DNA of 64,000 nucleotides, from NCBI RefSeq assembly GCF_020740795.1, contig NC_067289.1:25352108-25416107 (forward strand), read 5' to 3'. Shown here piece by piece: positions 11,841 to 25,246 of the stretch. The position numbers and the translations under genes were made by a program. Source of the stretch: Apus apus (Eukaryota > Chordata > Aves > Apodiformes > Apodidae). Under the pieces are notes generated by a model. It worked only from the letters and a program-made list of their open reading frames with translations. It did not search any database and was not told where the DNA came from. The first letter of the stretch is position 1. Each line of letters starts with the position of its first letter.

Positions 11841-14800
11841 CACCATTCCCTCCCTGAACAAAGTGTTCCCCAGCGTGTGTGGCAGGAACAGCAGAACCCG
11901 GGCGATCCATCCGCACACGCATCGCAGCCTCGTGGGGAGAAGCAGAACAAGCTGGACGGTGTTTTTCCAGTTTTTCCCATTCCAAGCTCAGCAGCCCATG
12001 GGAATAACCTTGCCTGCTTCTTGTTGACAAGTCGTCTAATTCGTCTTGGTACTGGTGACTAATACTCCTCGGGTACACTCCTCGGCCCCACTGAAGTCAA
12101 GCACAGAACTCCTGTTAACTCCGATAGGGCCAGAGTGTTCCGGGCTCGGTGCCTGTCGCTCTGCTACCTTCACAGCTCCCTACACTCCTGTCCAGCTGCA
12201 GAAACACAAGCCCTTCCCTCCCCATGGACAAACCTCAGGCACCAGCTTTGCAGCAGGGAGGGTTTTGGTGAGAAAAGCTGCTCCTCTCACTGCTGCCAGC
12301 ACCCAGGGTCGCCCCTGGCTTGGGTAACGTGCTCTCTCGTGGTGGCCATCCCATGGGATGCATCCACTTGCAATGTCCTTTCTCACACCTTGGGGCACTG
12401 GTGGTAACCCAGCCAGCTTTTCAGGCTGAAATGGTCAGAGGAAGCAGAGTATAAAGCACATTGCATGGGTTTTGTTTGTTGTTGTTTTTTTCACAGAAAC
12501 AAACCTGCAAGGGCTAGGAGGTGTTTACCTTGCACCTGTGGAGGAACTGGACATTGATTAATTACATGTCAAAGTACAGAAACACAACCTCAGGACATCA
12601 AAAGGTTGAGATTTATTTGCTTCTATAAATGCAGATACTCTAACTGCCCTGCCCATCACCTGTGGATACGAGGTGTTTAATTAACTGCCACTTTTATTAG
12701 ACACAAACCGCTCCGCTTTTTTTTTTAGCACAGAAGCACCAATATGTTTAGGCAACAACTGCTGTTTCAGAGCCACGTTTTGCAGGCAGATCTCTGCCCC
12801 GACATCCCTGGCCTCCCCCTCTCCTGGCTCCTCCTCACCAGGAGGAGTCTTTCAGGTGAAGCTGGGGGGACTGGTGTGGGAGGGGTCCTCCCAGCCCCCG
12901 CGATGCTGCTGCTGCTGCCCATGAGCCCCAGAGAAGGTGGCTCCTGGGGGCTGGTGGCCCTGCAGGCCACGGCCACCCCTGGGGGGGCAGAGCAGCTGCC
13001 TCTTGCCTCATCCCACTCTGCTGTGTGGGGGTAAAGATCAGGAAACACCATCACGGAGGGGACGGCAACACCCTCCAGGTGAGGAGCACAATAATTCCTG
13101 TTTCCTAGTTGCTGGCAGTCGTTCATGGAAAACACGTGTGTGCCTGTAACAGAGTCCTTTGTTTTCCCTTGTTTCTTGTAAAAGATGATTTTGCGTTGCC
13201 CCTGCCAGTGGCTACAAACCTGTACGCAGGGGGATGAGCCTGTACTGAAGAGGAAACAACAGCAGAAGGCCACGTGTCAGGAGGTGGAAAACAGACCTGC
13301 AACCAAAGGTCCCTGCCTGGTTGTGGTTTGGAGCCTCCAGCCCAAGGGAAAACGTTCACGGAAAGCAGGGTTGTTTTTCCTTTGAACAATGTGAGTGTGA
13401 AGAACCTTTGCTTCAGTGCAGGTGGTGTTTAGGCAGCAGCAGAGTCTGTTTTTCCAGCTGTCCATGACTGTGCCTCAGATCTCAGATGGAGAAGCCACCG
13501 CCAGGTTTCACATGGCCCAGCACCCAGAGGGCAGAGCTGGCTGAATCCTGGCCATGCACTCCCACAGCCTCCACTTTCCCATCTGATGGATCACGAATGT
13601 TTTCTCCTCTCAGTTCTGCTCCCTTACCTTTGCTAGACCTGAGCAATGTCCTGTTCCTGTTGAGCTGCCTGTGTCCTGTTCCCATGCTGCTCCTCAGCAG
13701 CCTAGTAGGGCTGCTCTTCTGAAGGGAAGTGGTTCTAAAATCAATCAGAAATTCAGAAGGAAATTAAAAAGAGGGTCCCTTTCACTCCAGCCATGCCTTA
13801 GCTAACCTGCCATGGCTGCTGGTTTGATGAAGTCCCTCCACATCCCACAGCCAGTGACCAGGACCAGCATCAGAGGAACGGTGGAAGCACATTGTCCACC
13901 AACACCTACAAGGTGTGTCTTTAAAACACTGAGCACAACCCAAACCACAAAGAATCAGGGGCACTCTCTGAACACGCCCCATGTGTGTACGGGACTGTGG
14001 CTGCTACGCTGGCCCTTTGCCAGAGGTTGTACAGGATTGGGTTGTTTTCACCCTATTCCTTGCAGGTCTGGATCCAGCACAACATGTGTCCGGGATAACT
14101 GGGCCCAGCCAGTTGGAGATTTTCATCAGCAGGACAAACAGGACTTCAGAGGAGCTCCACAGTTCTCCTGCTCCGTGGCTTGGGGGGGCAGAGACTAGTC
14201 CTGCTGGCACTGCACCAGGCAGATGCCTTACGTTAACAAAAGAGGTAAATTATGTGTCTAAAATACCTCAAGACCTCTAACAAACCTAAATTCTACCCCC
14301 AAGGTCTGGGGCTTGGGTACTTTGAGAGATGAGTGTCCATAACCTGTGCTGCCTTAGCTGGGACCTGCTGGCTATCCTGTCTTCCACACCACTGAGAAGA
14401 CCAGAGCAGGGCTGAGCGCTGAGCCCCAGCAGAGCCCACTTGATGCACCATTGGGGTGTCCCACCTGGTTACCCCAGGGCTGGAGCCCTCTGGGCCCTGC
14501 AATGCACGGGGTGGTGGCCACAGATCAGGAAGCACCTCTCCTTCTGCTGGGAGAGCAGCCAGAAGGACCCCCAGGAGCTTCCTTCATCTCACTGCATCTG
14601 TGCAGGGTACCTGCAGCTACCTCAAGCAAGCCTGATCATTTTAAGGGACAAATGACTCAACTTGTTCCCGAACACACTACTGTCCACTTGCTGGTGCTTC
14701 TGCTTCCATCTGAACGGCTGATGTGCAGGACAAAAGAAAAAAAAATAAAAACAAAAAAAAGGAAAATAAATGTTGGGTAGAGAGAAACATGGTGCAGAGT

Positions 14801-17800
14801 TATTCCAGCCAGAATCCATCGATAGTTTGGTCACCACCTTGCAGCCCTCCAGACACTTCTGTGGAGCCACAAAAAGCAGCAAACTGAAAAGAAGCCAAAT
14901 GTTTCTCAATTTTGCAAAGGGCTTGAGCCCTGAGGAGTGCTGCACACCTGGCTGTGCCCCAGCACACCTGGCTGTGTCCCAGCACAGCAGTGGCTGGGGG
15001 CGATGCCTGGGCTAACCAGTCTCTCTCTTCAAAAAGCTTCTTTCTGCGTTTGGGCCTCCCTTTCTCCTACCTGTTAGCTCTCCCAGAGCAGCTCCCTGCT
15101 CACCCACAGCCTCCTGCTGCTCCCACTGCCTGTGGCAGGGGCAGTGCAGGGGGTGGGGAAGGCAGCCCCTCAGACACCCTCTTATGAAATGAGAACTAAA
15201 ACTCATGTGTAAAAGATCAGTGCTGGTACTAAACCATGAAGCCTGTGAGCCCGTTCACTGGAGAAAAAGTTATTTGCTTCTTTATTTACTGCACACCCAA
15301 GGCTGCTGGTGTAAGAAGTTCCCTTCTGCAGAGAATGCCAGCAAACACTGTGGATTCACTGCTCTTCAGTGGGGCCTGGTGGTTTCAGGAAAGGTCTAGG
15401 CATATGTGTGTTGTTTTGATGGTTACATTTTGGGTTAACAAATACAGCTTGACACAAAGTCCAAAATATGCCAGAAATGCCTTTTGTCCACCAGTGGATT
15501 CCAGCAGCCTGTTAAATGTTAGCAGATTGTTTAGGCAGCATAAAATGTGGCAGGCCCCAGGATGGCCCATTGGAGACATCCATCACTTATTTGGCCCGAT
15601 GTGTGATCTTCTGCAGCACACTCTCCTTAATCACAGCTCCATCCCAAAATGTCACTTGGGAAAAAACTGCATTGCAAAGCACTCGGGGAGACTTGGCCAA
15701 AGCTGTCTGGGAAGTTCCCATTCATCACAGAGCAAACCAGGCTTTCTCACCTCCTAAGGAGCAACTGAGGTGGGTATATAGAGGTGAGTGTCTGGGAGCT
15801 CATGGAGAACCAGCTGAGGGGTTTGGGTGATGAGCTGCAGGTGGCAGAGAGCTATAAAATGGCCGTGGCAGGTGGGGATGGAGGGTTTGTGTTGTGAAAG
15901 AGTGAGGTGGTGGCTGAGGGCTTCCTTGTTGTGTGGTGGAATTTCATGCAGGTTCACAGATCAGAAATATTTGGTGGGAAAAGCCTCCACCCAAAGGAGG
16001 TTATCAGCTCTAGTCCATGAAACTCCTGAATTTGCTGGAAGCTGGGTGGCCACCTGAAGGAAGCCATGGTGTGGCCTGCTTTGGTCTTGAATTCTTCAAG
16101 AAGAGTCCTCCCACTGCTGGGAGTGGGATGCTGAGCAGCAGGGATGTTGGCTTTGATCTGACACTGCTGTTCTGGAGATATGGAGGTGACCCCATAGCTG
16201 GCCCCATCTCCTGGCAGGGCTGCACTAACAGACACCCTGAGCAGAGGTAGGTGTTGCTCTGGCTGCAGGAGGGACACAGGACAGGGGGTGGCACCTGGGG
16301 TTTAGCCAGGCTGTGCACTGAGCTTTGGGTGCACCCTGGGCTCCTTCCAAGGAGCAGGGACCTTTGAGGGAGGCCTCATTCTGCTCTGCAGGCACTGGAG
16401 GGAAGGAGCAAATATTTGGGGGAGGGCAGCCTGTGCCAGGCACCCAGGGTGAAATCATGTGAGGGGCTCCTTGGTGTGGTGGAGGTAAGGGAGAAAAACA
16501 ACTCTCCAGGTACACGGTGGAGATCCTGATGCTTTTGGCACCATTTTGGTCTTCTGTTGAGCTCCAGTGCAGTGAAAAGGATAATGGCAGTAAACTGAGT
16601 TTTGTTTTGAGAATGATGTGGGCAAACAGGCTCAAAAGGGAACAAGTGAGTTCTGTTGATCACTTCTGAGGGATCACCAAAGCAGGTGTCTGGTGCTTTT
16701 TGAGAGTGTAGAATCACTGTAGGGCTTGTTCTGCTGCAAAAAATAATATAAAAAAAATAGCCCAAAGGTTCCAGCTCTGCTGGTAGTCCTGGCATACTTG
16801 ATCCTGAAGGTACCCAGGCTTCCATCTGGGACAGGCCATGCATTGTGTAAAAGTGGTGGTTCCTCGCCATGATTCTCACAGTGTGATGTTGTCCCAAAGT
16901 AGGATTTGCAGTGCAAAGCCCTTCCTTGGAGATGTCTCACCAGAACCATGTTCCTTGCTGGGTGATCAAGCCCCCTTCTCCCTGCTGTGTATCCCCAGGG
17001 ACACAAGGGCCACAAAATCCAAACTGACAACTCTTGAATCTAACAGAATCGATTATTAGCACAGCCCCACGTGCAACTAATGCAGGTTAAATGGAGAATT
17101 TCCCTTCTGAAGGTCCCTGAGCTTCCCACTCCCAGCCTCTCCATGTAGCTGGCTCAGCACCTTCTGCCACCCTCCCTGCTGAGGTGCAGGATTAGTCCTG
17201 CAGGATCCACCTGTAGCTTCACTACAGCCTCTGCCAAAGCTACTGGCGACAGGCATAAGGTGATGGATGTTGTTTTGATTTTTCAGCTCCGTTCACTTAG
17301 AAATCCAGCTTTTCCTAAGGTCAAACCCAAAACTTTCTGAAGTTTGGGTTGGTTTTGCAGTGAAGTGCTGCCTCCTGCTGGGTAAAGGCTCGGAAACTGA
17401 GCCTTTCTTCAGTCACGTGCTGTGAAGTGTTTCACCTGAAGTCTAGGAAAGGGCTTTGCAGGGAATTGTCGGCAATGGAAGAGGGGACCTGGTTTTCGAA
17501 CCTAGCACAGGAGGAACCGAACTGCCTGTGGACACAAGGGCTGCACAAGAGAACGGCCTGGGGTTGCAGGGCTGTGTCCTCTGAAGGCAGAGGGGGCAGG
17601 GAGCTGGGCTGCTGCTCTTCTGCCTGCTCCTCCTCACTGCCCCTTCCCGGGGGCTCTGGGTGCCTGGCTGCCAGTTGATGTCCATTGTTGAACAAGCTGT
17701 GACCACCCCCACTCCTAACTGCCCCACTCATGTGGATTTCCAGCTCTTCCTCTGTTTCTGATTCACTGGCAGCTGAAATACTCTGGGATGTTGGTACCCC

Positions 17801-19049
17801 AAAGGCACGCTCTATCTAGATTTCCGTGCCAGTTTTCTTCCAGCCCCCCGGGGACAGAGGGCTCCCTGCTGACTCTGGCATTATTTCTTTTATTTGCAAA
17901 TGACCTGTGGTCTGTCCGAGGCAATAGCTGGGTTCAATATTGCTGCTGGCTTTATCAGTGAGGAGACCTTGCCCGTGTGTTAGTAATTTAATTTCCTCTT
18001 CCTTTGCTAGTGAGCCTCTTGGTGTCTCAGCATCCCTCCTCTGCCCATCCCGCCGCGTGTGTTCGGGGATAAGACAAAAATAAGTCTTGAGGGCTTTTCT
18101 GCAAAATCGCATCAACCCACTAGATGGCAAACAACCACCTGCAACAGCCCAGCCGTCTCCTCTGAACACACCCACATCGAATTCGCCACTGGTAAATAGC
18201 TAAAGGAACTAAACTTCTGCTTATAGTTAAGCTCCCGGAGTGTGGTGAGGCTTGTCCAATAATCATCAGCAAGAGATACAATTAAAAGCTCGTTCAGGGC
18301 ACCACGTGCCAGCGTTTGCCTAGCTCAGGTGTGAGCTCCAGCAACAGCAGCGTATTTAGCATCATCCCCTCTTGTCAGGAGTGCTAAAGGTGTCTTTCTA
18401 ACAGGTTTCCACTCCATCCAGTGAGTTACCTTTCCCAACACGATAGAAAAACAGCTTCTTAGAGTTGGTATAAGATCCCCATAAGGACAGGCTTCCAGGC
18501 TTCTCTGTAATCAGTGGGAAATTTGCCACTGACTTGGAGCTCAGGAGCAATTTCACTTAGATGCTGTAGGATAAATAATGTCTCTGGCAGAGGAGCAGAG
18601 ATGAAGAGGCAAGGGCCTCATCTTCCTGCTTTGAATCATTCTCTGGGGTGACGAAAATAGAATGAAGGACCTCTTGAGGTTAATAAGGCACTTGAAAATG
18701 CTTTAAAGGCAGAAAACACTTGTGAAACTGAGAAGGAATGCTTGAGCAGCTCACAGGCCGTTGCAGCAATTGCTGCAGGGGAAGAAGAGGCCAGCTGATG
18801 TGTTCAACTTGCCCCTGAACTACTGCCCCTCTGCTCTGTGCCCTCCTCTGCTTGTGAACCGCGAGGTTAATCCTTGGATGCTGTGATGGCAGCAGTTTGT
18901 TTGATACCAAAAGCAGCTCTTTACATTCTACAGACAAAGGGCTGCTCCTCAGGCTAACAGAGCAGAGGAAGCTCTCGCTGCAAAAGAACCAGCCACAGAG
19001 CAGGGGAGGGTGAGCTTGCAGCCCGAGGTTTTCTGTGCTGTGCAGCAGC
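11841..19049. other. Intergenic, no gene or repeat recognised
   Basis: About 7 kb of mostly unique sequence between VEPH1 and CCNL1. A two-copy 20 bp tandem duplication (CACACCTGGCTGTG core) lies at 14943-14985. The open frames (up to 173 codons) are scattered over both strands without splice-flanked structure. Confidence 0.45.
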
Positions 19050-19562
19050 AGATCAGATCAGGTCTGTGGAGATGGACCTCCAAAAATCATCAAGTCCAAC
19101 CCCCTTGCCAGAGCAGGACCAAAAAAGCCACCACAACTAGGGCAGATCACTCAGAAAGGCATGCAGACAGGTCTTGAAAGTCTCCAGAGGAGACTCCACA
19201 ACCTCTCTGGGCAGCCTGTCCCGGGGCTCTGTCACCCTCACAGGAAAGAAGTTCTTCCTCATGTTGAGGTGGAACTTTCTGTGAGTTTGAGTCCATTGCC
19301 CCTAGTCCTGTCACAGGGCACAAGTGAAGAGCTTGTGACTGCCTTCTTGATGCCCTCATGTACTGACAGACATTCATTAGACCCTCCTCAGTCTTCTCCT
19401 CTCCAGACTGAACAGCCCCAGGTCTCTCAGCCTCTCCTCATCAGACAGATGTTTCAGTCCCTTCCTCATCCTCGTAGCCTCCGTTGGAGTCTCTCCAGTA
19501 GATGCCTGTCCCTCTGGAACTGGGAAGTCCAGAACTGGGCAGTTGCTCTGTCCCACATCAGG
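19050..19562 (-). mobile_element. CR1 LINE 3' end, about 510 bp
   Basis: On the plus strand this reads as reverse-complement CR1: AAATCATCAAGTCCAACCCC at the left, then ACCTCTCTGGGCAGCCTGTC, TTCTTCCTCATGTTGAGGTG, CCCAGGTCTCTCAGCCTCTC, and TAGCCTCCGTTGGAGTCTCT to the right. It is older and longer than the trio at 7-11 kb. Confidence 0.88.
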
Positions 19563-20774
19563 GGGTAAGCCCTCGCCAAGCTAGCCTCACCTCTCTTTTT
19601 CTGGCCTTTAAAGCTGCAGAGAAGCACTTCCCTGAAAGGCTGTTTTCATAATTACACTTCTGGTTTCACGCCAAGTTAGTCATGGTAAAAACTGCAGGAT
19701 GTAGCTTATGCTGCTGAATTCCTCTTCTCTCCTACAAAACCAGTGAGTAAGAGTTTAAATAAATCAGCCTCTGGGAACGATATCAAATAATCCTCATTGT
19801 TCCTTTGAACTGCTAATTTAGAGTCCAAAACTGGAGTCTCTAAATCTTTTCTAGAAGTGCCTGAGTAATTCCTCTTCAAGTCATAATTTGACAGAGTAAA
19901 ACACTGTCTCTCCAGCCTGAGTAAGTTTTCACTGCTGTGCCTTTTGGTGCCAAACTCGTTGACATCTCTGCAAACCCAGTACTCAGCCTGTACTGGAAGT
20001 GTACTTGAAATCATAAGTCCTATCAGAGCTGATAACACAACTTCTTATCACTGAGATGGCAGATAAATTTAAGTGTAACTCTAGGATTATCAGATTCAGC
20101 ATGAAGAATTTAAGTCAATCTCCTAGATGATTTGGTTTTTTTGCTATTTGGTTTTGTTTTGCTTTTAAATCAGCTTTCTGAAATCTGCAAAGTAAAAACT
20201 TAGCAGAATGCAAAGAGCAGACTGATCTGACAATATTCTCTGTTCTCTTAATCTGTTCTATGTGATAGGACAGCAGAAACTCCCAGGTATCAGCACATGT
20301 CAAACTATTTTACCGCCTAATTTCCTGTAATTCTGTTTGCTCACATCCTGACATCTATCATTGTTTAGGGGAGCTGGGATTTTCTGTCATCACCAATTAT
20401 TTTTCCAAACAAACCCTTCTTATTCTGTTCAGCTACTTGCACATCCAATTTGCAGCTCTCTGCTGAGTTCTCTGTTCTTAACTTTGTGAAACACCTGCTG
20501 ACAGGCAACGTGGGCACCAATGCCAAATCTCCTGGGGCACCAAGGATGCAAACACGGGCTGGAGCTGTCACGTGTGACCATCTGACACCAAACACAACTG
20601 GTTCAGTGCCCACTTTGGGGCCAGCAGCTATCTGTGTGGGGTTGACTTGAAGAAGGAGCTTCCACAAACTGCTCAGCTCCATGAACAGGCCAAAGGGCAC
20701 CGGAGAGTCGAGCTCATTGACGCAATCACACCCATCAGTGCTGTTGTTTCCCAGCAGCGCACTGTGTCCTGCCA
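19563..20774. other. Intergenic, nothing recognised
   Basis: AT-rich spacer between two CR1 copies in opposite orientation. No gene seen. Confidence 0.5.
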
Positions 20775-21291
20775 ACACAGCCCTGGTGAGGCCACAGATG
20801 GAATACTGCATCCCATTCTGGGCTCCACAGTCTGAGAGACAGGGAGAGTCCAGAGGGGGGTGAGGAAGATGACTGGGGGATTGGAGCATCTCTCTTACGA
20901 GGAAAGGCTGAGAGAGCTGGGACTCTTTAGCCTGGAGATGAGAAGGCTGAGGGGAGACCTTGTCAATGTATACAAGTATTTAAAGGGAGGGTGCAGGGAG
21001 GATGGAGACAGGCTCTTCTCAGTAGTTCCCAGTGTCAGAATGATGGGCAACGAGTACAAATTGGAACGTAGGAAGTTCCATTTAAACATGAGGAAAAACT
21101 TATTTCCGTTGAGGGTGACAGAGCCCTGGGACAGGCTGCCCAGGGAGGGTGTGGAGTCTCCTTCTCTGGAGATACTCAAAACCCACCAGGATACAGTCCT
21201 GTGTAAAGTGCTCTAGGTTATCCTGCTTCAGTGGGAGAGCTGGACTAGATGATCTCTAGAGGTCCCAACTCCAGCAATTCTGTGATTCCAC
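20775..21291 (+). mobile_element. CR1 LINE 3' end, about 515 bp
   Basis: Plus-oriented CR1: ACAGCCCTGGTGAGGCC, AATACTGCATCCCATTCTGG, TCTCTCTTACGAGGAAAGGC, AGGAAGTTCCATTTAAACAT, GACAGGCTGCCCAGGGAGG and the tail CAATTCTGTGATTC. With the copy at 19050-19562 it makes an inverted CR1 pair 1.2 kb apart. Confidence 0.9.
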
Positions 21292-22780
21292 AGCCAGGGG
21301 AACACTCAGGTGGGCACCACCTTCCCCAGCACTTCTGCAACTCCTTGTTTGTCAGCTTGGAGACACCAGGTACCAGCTCACTGGTCACAGCAGGCAGTTG
21401 TCACTCTGTATTTTTAAACATGCTGCAGCAAACATTTCTGGCACACCTAAGACTTCCAGTTGCCTAACAGCTGGCGGCGGGGGGGAACAATTTGTTCAAC
21501 TTTACTGAACTCAAAAATATTCATGTGAAAAGGATCCAGGATTGGTAAACATGGTAGGGGCAGGCTGAGCCACCTATGGGGAGCAAATGCACTTCTCAGC
21601 TTTAGAACATCAAAGTGTGACCTGGAAAACCAGAGCAAATTAAAACTAACGCATGATGGGTGTGTGCATGGAAAAACCAGAAGTGAGCAAACTCCACTGC
21701 AGTGAGTGACACCTGCAGCTCACAAGACTCCTGGTTTTCCCTCCTCCCAGCCCGTTGGGCACATGTTCCTAACTGCTGCAAAAGAACTGTTTGCCCTCTG
21801 CAAATACTGAGCTATTTTCACCTTCAGAATGATTTGAGGCTTAGAGAACTGAGCCAACCAGGTTCATTTTTGCCCAGCTCCCCTTTTTATTACCATTTAT
21901 TTAATCTTCAGCACGTTCAACGACTGTAAATTGCTTTTGCCATCCCAGAGATGCTCAGTGCTGGCCCTGAGGGCTCACTGGACCTTCTTGGCTGTGTTGA
22001 TGCCACACATCAGACTGTTGGAGGCTTCTCAAAGGCCAGGGATGTTCTGGGTTGGTGGTAGGGTTTTTTTTTAATCTGTGTAAAACTGTTTTCTTTGAAT
22101 CTGGGTGAGTGTTCAGTACGTGGCTAAAGGGAGGGAACTTGCAAAAGGAAAACAGAATGAGCACACTGACTCTTTCAGCTGACCAGGATCCCTGCCAAGC
22201 CATGAACCCACAGGTACAGCACCACCCAATTAAATGCTCTGTTCTATAAAAATGCTATTTCACTCATAGCTACAGATTGGCTCTCAAACTATAAACAGGA
22301 AGGAAAGCTGAAAAGCAAACGTTCTGCCTGGTGGAACTGGAGGTGTTTCTAAAAGACTTCTGTACATTTAGGAATGTTTGTCCCGCGGCTGTAACCCTGA
22401 CACAGACCCGGGTGCCACATCCAGCTGCACTGCCTCCTGTGCTGGGGGCTCCAAGAAGAGCAGCACAGGGATCAGGACTCAGCCTCCTCCAGGGAGGCTG
22501 TTCCGTGACAGCCTGGCAGGACAGCCTTCTGCACTGACCTTTGGCCCTAGTTAAAAAAAAAAAAAATCTTTGGCTTGTATCTCGACAGAAATGCTTTCAT
22601 CCTAGCCTCTTCTAGCACAGGCAGCAGTGAATTTCTCTTTGCTCAAGTAATGACCACGCTGCACCCTGGCCCTGCTCCGTGGGCGCTGGGCAACCTCATG
22701 CCCTGCCAGCCCTCTGCTCCCCTCGCGTTTGCTCATCCTCCACAGCCAATAGGGGAAAAAATTCTGGCTCCTTCCTGGCC
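21292..22780. other. Intergenic, nothing recognised
   Basis: AT-leaning spacer before the CCNL1 CpG islands. Short open frames only. Confidence 0.5.
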
Positions 22781-23620
22781 CTTCTGCAGCACTGCAGCCG
22801 CGCCCTTCCAGCCGGGAGAAACCAGCAGGCTGCACACGGGCACACGGGCACAGCCCAGACAAACCCTGAGGAGAGCCGGTCGCTGCTCCAGGCGAGGCCT
22901 GCACCGGCCGGCCCGTCTCGTCTCCTCCGGGAGGGGCCCCGCGGAAGCGCCGAGAGCCGCATTTGCACAGCGCCTCGCCCGTCCCGAGCCCGTCCTGCCT
23001 GCAGGGCCGGCTCAGGCCCGCGGCCGGGGGAGCGCCCCGAGGGGCCCGGGGGAGCGCCCGACGGGCCCCGCGCAACATGGCGGCGGCACCGCCCGCGGGC
23101 CCTGCCGCGCCGCCCAATCAGCGCCCGCGCGGAGCTAGTCCCGGCCGGGCCCGCGGAGGGACACGGGCGGCGCAGCGGCCGTTCCGAGAAGCCGGGCGGC
23201 GGGAGTTTCCCGGTCACCGCGTCACGGCGGCGGGAGCGGCGGGAACAGCCCCTCCCTGCCCAGCCGGTGCCCCCGGGCGGGGGCGGCAGGACGGGCGTTT
23301 TTTCCCAAGGGAAGAACTCGGAGCGCCGTGAAGCCCCCGTGCTGTGTTCATGTCCCTGCGGGGCTGTCGGCGAGCGGTGCGTTTTGCCAGAATCGCCTCC
23401 TTCAGGCAGAAGGCTGCAAGAGGAGCGCTTGTCACGGGGCAGCCCGCAGCCCGCGGCCGTGCCCGGCGCTCGGGTGCTGTCCTGCGGGAAACACGCCTCG
23501 TGTCGGGCACGTCCTCCTCAGAAACCCGCGCTGGCACCGTACGGCCTTCCCGGTGCAGCTGGGAACGTGGCAGCCTCTCAAAAGGGGTTTCTAGCCAGTA
23601 AAACTCCCAGCTAGCCAGTG
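22781..23620. promoter_or_regulatory. CpG island, distal part of CCNL1 promoter region
   Basis: Very CpG-rich stretch about 1.4-2.2 kb before the CCNL1 ATG. It contains AACATGGCGGCGG (23074, YY1 type), CCAATCAG (23114, NF-Y type) and GCGTCACGG (CRE-like, near 23219), the mix seen at ubiquitous vertebrate promoters. A further CCAAT lies just outside at 22746. A 311-codon plus-strand open frame across it (22679-23614) is arginine-, proline- and alanine-rich and is best explained by the high GC. It could be a second CCNL1 start region or the promoter of an unannotated divergent noncoding transcript. Confidence 0.65.
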
Positions 23621-23674
23621 TAGGCCGTGGCCCAGGCAGCCCCGAATCCTGTGTTGCTGGTCACGCCGTGAGCA

Positions 23675-24450
23675 GCCAGATGGTGGAACGTGTGGGGTTG
23701 GAAGGGAGCTGCGGAGTCCAGCCCACCTGCAGCAGGAACACCTGGGGCAGATCACACAGAAGCACCCAGAGCAGACTCCCCAGCCTCTGGGCAGCCCGTC
23801 CCAGGGCCCCGTCACCCTCACCGTGAAGAAGTTTCTCCTCGTGTTCAGGTGGAACTTGCAGTGTTCTCACTTATGCCCGTTGTTCCTTGCCCCGTTACTG
23901 GCACCACCAGGAAGGACTGGCCCCTGCCTCCCGACACCCACCCCTCAGGTACCTCGAGATATTAATAAGATGCCCGCTCAGCCTTCTCAGCCCCAGGTCT
24001 CTCAGCCTTTCTTCACAAGAGGGATGTTCCAGCCCCTTCATCATCCTTGTAGCCTCCCTTGGACCCTCTCCAGTAGCTCCCTGTCTCTCTCGGATTGGGG
24101 AGCCCAGAACTGGACGCAGTATTCCAGGTGTGGCCTTCCCAGGACAGAGCAGAGGGGGAGGAGATCCTCCCTCCACCTGCTGGACACGCGTTTCGTCACG
24201 CACCCCGGGATTCCGTTTGCCTGCTGGGCCACAGGGGCACTTTGCTGTCCCCATGGAGAACTAACTGCCCGCCAGGACTCCGAGGGCTTTCTCCACGGAG
24301 CTGCTTTCCAGCAGGACGACTCCTCATCTGGTGCCGGGTGTTATTTCTCCCCAGCTGCAGGACTCTGCGCTCGTCCTTACCGAGCTTCATGAGCGTCACC
24401 TTCGCCCGGCTCTCCAGCCTGCCTAGATCCTGCTGGGCCAGCAGGAAGGA
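23675..24450 (-). mobile_element. CR1 LINE between two CpG islands, about 775 bp
   Basis: Reverse-complement CR1: TGTGGGGTTGGAAGGGAG at the left, then GGGCAGCCCGTCCCAGGGCC, AGTTTCTCCTCGTGTTCAGG, CCCCAGGTCTCTCAGCCTTT, TCCAGTAGCTCCCTGTC, CCAGAACTGGACGCAGTATT and, far right, GCTCTCCAGCCTGCCTAGAT. This is the longest CR1 in the window. It is unusually rich in CpG for an old repeat, as if shielded from methylation by the flanking islands. Confidence 0.85.
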
Positions 24451-24982
24451 AGGAGGGAAAGCCCTGGGGAACCGGCTCCCTTGGGCCACACGTTCTGGGG
24501 GGCTGCACCCCGAGGAGCCCCCAGGAAGGCGGGACAAACACGGGGCAACGTGACGGACACGGGAAGGGCCATGCTGCCTTCCCCAGCCCCTCGCATCCCT
24601 TTATGGATGCACAACGCCTGAAACCGCTGCTTTTAACCTCATTTTCATCAAGAAATGAAGCGGGAGGTAAACTCTTGTCTCCGGGTGCGCCCAGCCCTGT
24701 CAGCACCGCCCCGCAACCACACTTTTATTTTCTTAATTTTGCCGATTTTTGGGGGGTAGGGGGGAGGGGGTTGGGTTTCTTTGGGGTTCTTCAGATGGGG
24801 ACGCGTCACCCGAGGCGGGGGCAGCGGGGGCAGCGGGGACCGACCCGTGGCCCCCGGGGCGGGACCGGCGGACTCTTTTTTCCCGGCGTGCCGCGCGGCG
24901 GCGCCGCGGTGTGCTGCGTCACGGCGCCGGGCCGCGCTAGTCCGCGCGCGTCCGGCTGCGGGAGCGGAGCGGCTCCGCCGTC

Positions 24983-25246
24983 ATGGCCTCCTCCTCCGCC
25001 GCCGCCGCCGCGCACCCGCCTCCCGCCGCCGCCGCCCCGCCGGCTGCCGCTCCCCCGGGCATCCTCATCGGCGACCGGCTGTACTCCGAGGTGTCCCTCA
25101 CCATCGACCACTCGCTGATCCCCGAGGAGCGCCTGTCACCCACGCCCTCCATGCAGGACGGCCTGGACCTGCAGTGCGAGACCGACCTGCGCATCCTGGG
25201 CTGCGAGCTCATACAGGCGGCCGGCATCCTTCTCCGCCTGCCGCAG
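24983..25246 (+). CDS. CCNL1: CCNL1 coding exon 1
   Basis: 88 codons from [11 protein letters not shown] to ILLRLPQ, then donor CAG|GTGGGT. Polyalanine and polyproline runs open the protein; the conserved part begins at [20 protein letters not shown]. Confidence 0.95.

Noticed and set aside
22679-23614. 311-codon plus-strand open frame in the distal CpG island, overlapped by two 170-codon minus-strand frames
   Set aside because: All frames are open because stop codons are rare in such GC-rich DNA. The products are Arg/Pro/Ala/Gly-rich with no domain and no splice structure.
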